From the NCBI RefSeq assembly GCF_025677645.1, contig NZ_CP106879.1:2170001-2234000 (forward strand): a DNA stretch of 64,000 nucleotides, given 5' to 3'. This stretch comes from Curtobacterium poinsettiae. GTDB taxonomy: Bacteria; Actinomycetota; Actinomycetes; Actinomycetales; Microbacteriaceae. A program made the position numbers and the translations under genes. This document shows, one piece after another, positions 60,979 to 64,000 of this stretch. How positions within the stretch are numbered: the stretch's first letter is position 1; each line of letters begins with the position of its first letter. A model generated the notes under the pieces. That model was not told where the DNA came from, made no database searches, and saw only the letters and a program-made list of their open reading frames with translations.

Positions 60979-61314
60979 ATGGACATCGTCGTACACGAGG
61001 CGGAGACCGACACCGCCGTCCTGGAGTGCAGCGGCCGGCTCAACATGGTCTCCGCGCCCACGTTCCGCGAGACCGTCGCCCAGATCGTCGGCAACGGGCG
61101 ATCGCGGCTCGTGGTCGAGCTCTCCGCGGTGGAGTTCATGGACTCCTCCGGCCTCGGCGCCCTGGTCGGCAGCCTGAAGACCGCGCGGCAGGCCGGCGGC
61201 GACCTCCGGATCGCGGCACCGTCGGAACAGGTGCAGATGGTGCTCAAGCTCTCCAACATCGACAAGATCCTGCGGACGTACCCCGACGGGGACGCCGCGG
61301 TGACCGACTGGTGA
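60979..61314 (+). CDS. STAS-domain anti-sigma factor antagonist (SpoIIAA/RsbV-like)
   Basis: Predicted 111-residue cytoplasmic protein. The STAS fold has the phosphorylatable serine in FMDSSGLGALVG (Ser56/57), preceded by VLECSGRLNMVSAPTF. It would bind an anti-sigma kinase when unphosphorylated and so release a sigma factor. GAGGAGA precedes the ATG. Its stop overlaps the kinase-like gene by 1 base (TGATG). No sigma factor gene lies in the window, so the target is elsewhere. Confidence 0.92.
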   Translation: MDIVVHEAETDTAVLECSGRLNMVSAPTFRETVAQIVGNGRSRLVVELSAVEFMDSSGLGALVGSLKTARQAGGDLRIAAPSEQVQMVLKLSNIDKILRTYPDGDAAVTDW

Positions 61315-61727
61315 TGACCGCCCCCGTCGCCGAGCACATGCTCGCACTGGCGTGCCCCCCGGACGACGTATCCGCGGTGCACGACTTCCTCGCGGGCGTG
61401 TGGCAGGACGAGCCGTCCGTCTCCGCCGAGGACCGCATGGCCCTCGAGCTCGCCCTCGTCGAACTCACCTCGAACGTCATCGAGCACGGCGCGCGTGCGG
61501 ACGGCGTCTCCTGCGAGCTCCGGCTCGAGATCGGCGACGAGCGCTTCCAGGCGCTCCTGTCGGACGACGGCGTCGCCGCGACGGTGGACCCCGATGCCGC
61601 CGTGCTGCCCGACGACTTCGCCGAGGGCGGTCGCGGACTCGCACTCGTCCGCATGGTCGTCGACGACCTCCGGTACGAGCGCGTGGCGGACCGGAACCGG
61701 TGGACCGTGCTGCGGGACCGGCACTGA
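61314..61727 (+). CDS. Anti-sigma factor serine kinase-like ATPase (RsbW/SpoIIAB type)
   Basis: Predicted 137-residue GHKL-fold protein. The N box is LELALVELTSNVIEHG (near 47-62), the G1-like box LSDDGVAATVD, and the G2 box AEGGRGLALVRMVVDDLRYER. It would phosphorylate the STAS partner or hold a sigma factor. Translationally coupled to it. The sigma factor or phosphatase that completes the switch is not in this window. Confidence 0.9.
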   Translation: MTAPVAEHMLALACPPDDVSAVHDFLAGVWQDEPSVSAEDRMALELALVELTSNVIEHGARADGVSCELRLEIGDERFQALLSDDGVAATVDPDAAVLPDDFAEGGRGLALVRMVVDDLRYERVADRNRWTVLRDRH

Positions 61728-61851
61728 GCACGACCGGTCCGGCAAGGCGCTGCGGTGCCCGTGATCCGTCCGGCGCACTCGACGAGCCGGAATCCGCAAT
61801 GCGGCTCGGTCGATTGCTGCGCATCACGGACACCGTGTGACGATCTGCGCG

Positions 61852-62835
61852 ATGAGTGCTGAGCCCGATCCCCGGATGCGGTTCGAGACGTCCGGGACCA
61901 CGCTCGACGCGGCCGTGCGACTCTACGAAGAAGCCTACGAGAGCACCGGGTTCTCGGCGTCCCGCACCGATCGTCCGTTCGGGTACCGGTTCCAGGTCGT
62001 GGGCGACGACACGATGACGTTCCGATCCACTCGGTTCGACGGACGGATGCAGGGCGAGGTCGAGGTCCCCGACGAGTACGTCGTGATGTGGACCTCGGAC
62101 GGCGGCGGACGCGTGGACGTCGGTCGGCAGGAGGTCGACCTCGCGCCCGGCACGCCCCGGGTGTTCCCGACGCGTCGCCCCTTCGTGTTCGATCTCCAGG
62201 AGGTCCGACAGAGCCTGGTCCAGTTCGACCGCACGTACCTGGAGCGCGTCGCCGCCGAGGTGCACGGCACCCGGACCGGGCCCCTCGTGTTCGACCACAC
62301 CGCAGCACCCCGACCGGAGGACCTGCGCGCCTGGAACGCGCAGGTGCAGCGTGCGGCAGCGATCGTGCTCGGTCCGGCGCCGCTCACCGAGCTGGCCCTC
62401 GCCGAGACGGTGCGCGAGACCGCCCTGGCGTTCCTCGACACGTTCCCGCACGAGACGATCGCCCCCGACGTCGCACTGCCCCAGGGAGCCACGGGGCGCG
62501 TCCGCGAGGCCGTGGAGTTCATGCACGCGTTCGCCCACACGCCGATCACGACCACGGACGTCGCGGCGCACGTCGGCCTGAGCGTGCGGGGCCTCCAGCA
62601 GGCTTTCCAGCGGCAGGTCGGCACGGCGCCGAACGCCCTGCTGCGGGGGATCCGACTGGACCGCGTGCACGAGGAGCTCCGGCGCGCGTCGGCGGGAGAC
62701 CTGACGGTGGCGAGCGTGGCGCTGCGCTGGGGCTTCGCGCACCTCGGTCGGTTCTCGGCGGCGTACGCATCCCGCTTCGGGCAGTACCCGCGCGACACAC
62801 TGCAGCAGCCCCGAGGCGCGGTCCCGCAGCCCTGA
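61852..62835 (+). CDS. AraC-family transcriptional regulator
   Basis: Predicted 327-residue regulator; two C-terminal helix-turn-helix units: ITTTDVAAHVGLSVRGLQQAFQ and LTVASVALRWGFAHLGRFSAAY, then FGQYPRDTL. Same architecture and motif wording as the protein encoded at 30739 (SVRGxQxAFQR, GFAHLGRF), so they are paralogues. GACGAT ends 7 bases before the ATG. Inducer and target unknown. Confidence 0.88.
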   Translation: MSAEPDPRMRFETSGTTLDAAVRLYEEAYESTGFSASRTDRPFGYRFQVVGDDTMTFRSTRFDGRMQGEVEVPDEYVVMWTSDGGGRVDVGRQEVDLAPGTPRVFPTRRPFVFDLQEVRQSLVQFDRTYLERVAAEVHGTRTGPLVFDHTAAPRPEDLRAWNAQVQRAAAIVLGPAPLTELALAETVRETALAFLDTFPHETIAPDVALPQGATGRVREAVEFMHAFAHTPITTTDVAAHVGLSVRGLQQAFQRQVGTAPNALLRGIRLDRVHEELRRASAGDLTVASVALRWGFAHLGRFSAAYASRFGQYPRDTLQQPRGAVPQP

Positions 62836-62896
62836 CCGGGCGGGAGGTCGGCGTCACACCCGGGATCGGTGCGACGCGGTTCGCTACGCTGCCCCG

Positions 62897-63508
62897 GTGA
62901 GCAGACCGCGACCGTGGGTGATCGTCCCGGGCATCTGGAACTCGGGCCCGGACCACTGGCAGTCCGTCTGGGAGCGGGAGCAGCAGGACGAGCACGACGA
63001 GCGCGATCGGCGCGACCACCGGCAGCACGCCGCCGTCCGCATCGCCCCCACCTCGTGGAGCGACCCGGATCCCGACGACTGGCGCGCCGCGATCTCGACG
63101 GCCGTGGCCTCGTGCGCGGAGCCCCCGGTCCTCGTCGCCCACAGCCTCGGCGTCCTGGCCGTCGCCGACTGGCTCGCCACCACGGCGCATGCTCCCGCGC
63201 TCGTCGCCGGTGCCTTCCTCGTCGCCCCGCCCGACCCGCTCGGTGACTCGTTCCCGGACGAGGCACTGGGCTTCGTGACACCGCGCCAGGCGCCCCCGGC
63301 CCAGCGGGTCCCGACGCGCCTCGTCGTGAGCGACGACGACCCGTACTGCAGCGCGGACCGGGCCCTCCTGTTCGCCGAAGCGATGGGCGCAGAGGTCGTC
63401 CGTGTCGGTGCCCTCGGGCACGTGAACGTCGCCAGTGGTGTCGGTGCCTGGCCCGCGGGACGGGAACTGCTGCGGGTGTTCGAGGACGGCCTCCGCCCAC
63501 GTCGGTGA
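62897..63508 (+). CDS. RBBP9/YdeN-family serine hydrolase
   Basis: Predicted 203-residue alpha/beta hydrolase. Start VSRPRPWVIVPGIWNSGPDH then WQSVWE is typical. Nucleophile LVAHSLGVLAVADW (Ser near 82), acid in VVSDDDPYCS, and histidine in GALGHVNVASGVG. Family members hydrolyse small esters; role unknown. GTG at 62897 has TACGCT 6 bases before it, so the transcript is leaderless. Confidence 0.9.
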   Translation: MSRPRPWVIVPGIWNSGPDHWQSVWEREQQDEHDERDRRDHRQHAAVRIAPTSWSDPDPDDWRAAISTAVASCAEPPVLVAHSLGVLAVADWLATTAHAPALVAGAFLVAPPDPLGDSFPDEALGFVTPRQAPPAQRVPTRLVVSDDDPYCSADRALLFAEAMGAEVVRVGALGHVNVASGVGAWPAGRELLRVFEDGLRPRR

Positions 63509-63615
63509 TCACGGGGCGCGACACGCCGCTCAATTCCGCTCCGATATGGCAGGCGGTGCAGCGACACTCCGGCGATGTCCCGCGTTCCTGCCCGCGCGAT
63601 ATTTATGCTTCGGAC

Positions 63616-64000
63616 ATGGAGACCCAGTCCGGCGCACGCACCCCGCTCGTGGACCCGTTCGGCCGCGAGCTCGAGGAGTGGCTCCGCGACGCACCAGCGA
63701 CCCGTGCCCCGTACGTGCCGGACCTCGTCGTCCCGCCCGTCACCGGTCCGATGCAGCGTCCCGGCCATGCCGCGATCACCGCCGACGACGCGCCCGCGAC
63801 TGCCGCCGTCTCCGCCGACGTGACCGCCGCCGCGACGACCGCTCCCGCGCACGTCGCCAGCCCGGCACCGGCCGACGAGACGACCCGGTCGGCACCCGTC
63901 GCGGCTCCGGCGTTCCGCCGCGACCGCGCCCGCCACGCCGCCGTCTGCGCCCCGTCGTTCCCGGAGCCGCCGGAGCGTCTGGCCCTGCGCATCGAGGACC
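63616..64000 (+). CDS. Hypothetical protein, 3' end cut by the window
   Basis: An open frame from ATG at 63616 runs to the last base without a stop, at least 128 residues. It starts METQSGARTPLVDPFGRELE then EWLRDAPATRAPYVPDLVVP, then becomes rich in Ala, Thr, Pro and Val, then basic (FRRDRARHAAV). No domain recognised. Upstream, ATATTTATGCTT is unusually AT-rich and may be its promoter. The low-complexity linker suggests a multi-domain protein continuing outside. Confidence 0.65.
   Translation, partial: METQSGARTPLVDPFGRELEEWLRDAPATRAPYVPDLVVPPVTGPMQRPGHAAITADDAPATAAVSADVTAAATTAPAHVASPAPADETTRSAPVAAPAFRRDRARHAAVCAPSFPEPPERLALRIED

Overview
The window is about 64 kb of very GC-rich DNA from an actinobacterium, most likely Microbacteriaceae and plausibly Curtobacterium or a close relative. 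The case rests on strong G/C third-position bias, a rifampin ADP-ribosyltransferase, an actinobacterial LAxTG-type surface protein, an IdeR/DtxR iron box and plant-associated functions (phenolic acid decarboxylase, secreted GH16 glucanase). Genus is inferred, not proven. Many genes lack a Shine-Dalgarno sequence and instead show a -10 hexamer (TAnnnT or cAGGAT type) 6-7 nt before the start codon, so leaderless transcription looks common; I used this to choose starts. I saw no rRNA, tRNA, CRISPR array, transposase or prophage.

Layout. 0-5 kb: a 5'-truncated dicarboxylate/amino-acid symporter, two small membrane proteins, a decayed sugar-ABC binding-protein pseudogene and a secreted tyrosine phosphatase. 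5.1-9.0 kb: secreted proteins and lipoproteins around a TetR gene, with copies of the palindrome AGACGwTCGTCT upstream; one encoded protein is a trypsin-fold protein whose catalytic serine is alanine. 8.6-10.7 kb: a lipoprotein/ATP-grasp pair and arr. 10.8-16.5 kb: TetR, hydrolase, an SDR remnant, a cyclophilin-like lipoprotein, an MFS pump, GrpB, a SnoaL-like secreted protein. 16.7-18.6 kb: MarR, phenolic acid decarboxylase and esterase, a hydroxycinnamate module. 18.6-20.9 kb: arsC and chrA divergent from an ArsR-phosphatase fusion. 21.1-24.5 kb: AspT and AspD, a proton-motive decarboxylation cycle, followed by a wall-anchored surface protein and a glycosyltransferase.

28-41 kb holds stress-type SDRs, two AraC-type or small-protein loci, an acetyltransferase, an isoprenylcysteine methyltransferase-like membrane protein, a GH16 glucanase, a MetE-like methyltransferase and a TehA-like transporter. 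42.1-49.4 kb has three overlapping flavin-dependent monooxygenase genes facing an amino-acid-type ABC importer, reminiscent of yxe/ssu-type organosulfur systems. 49.6-54.6 kb has two nuclease-like proteins flanking a hydrolase/gluconate-dehydrogenase-subunit fusion with a GMC oxidoreductase. 54.8-56.4 kb is iron and heme acquisition (siderophore-interacting protein, heme oxygenase). 56.6-59.3 kb is PEP carboxylase. 59.7-64 kb has a Bcr-type exporter, a STAS/anti-sigma pair, an AraC regulator, an RBBP9-like hydrolase and a gene running off the window end.

Intergenic DNA carries a family of palindromes (GACGGGAGGCsCGG ... CCGsGCCTCCCGTC), mostly just after stop codons, which probably act as terminators. 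Related half elements sit inside at least two genes. Several short tandem repeats lie next to or inside genes.
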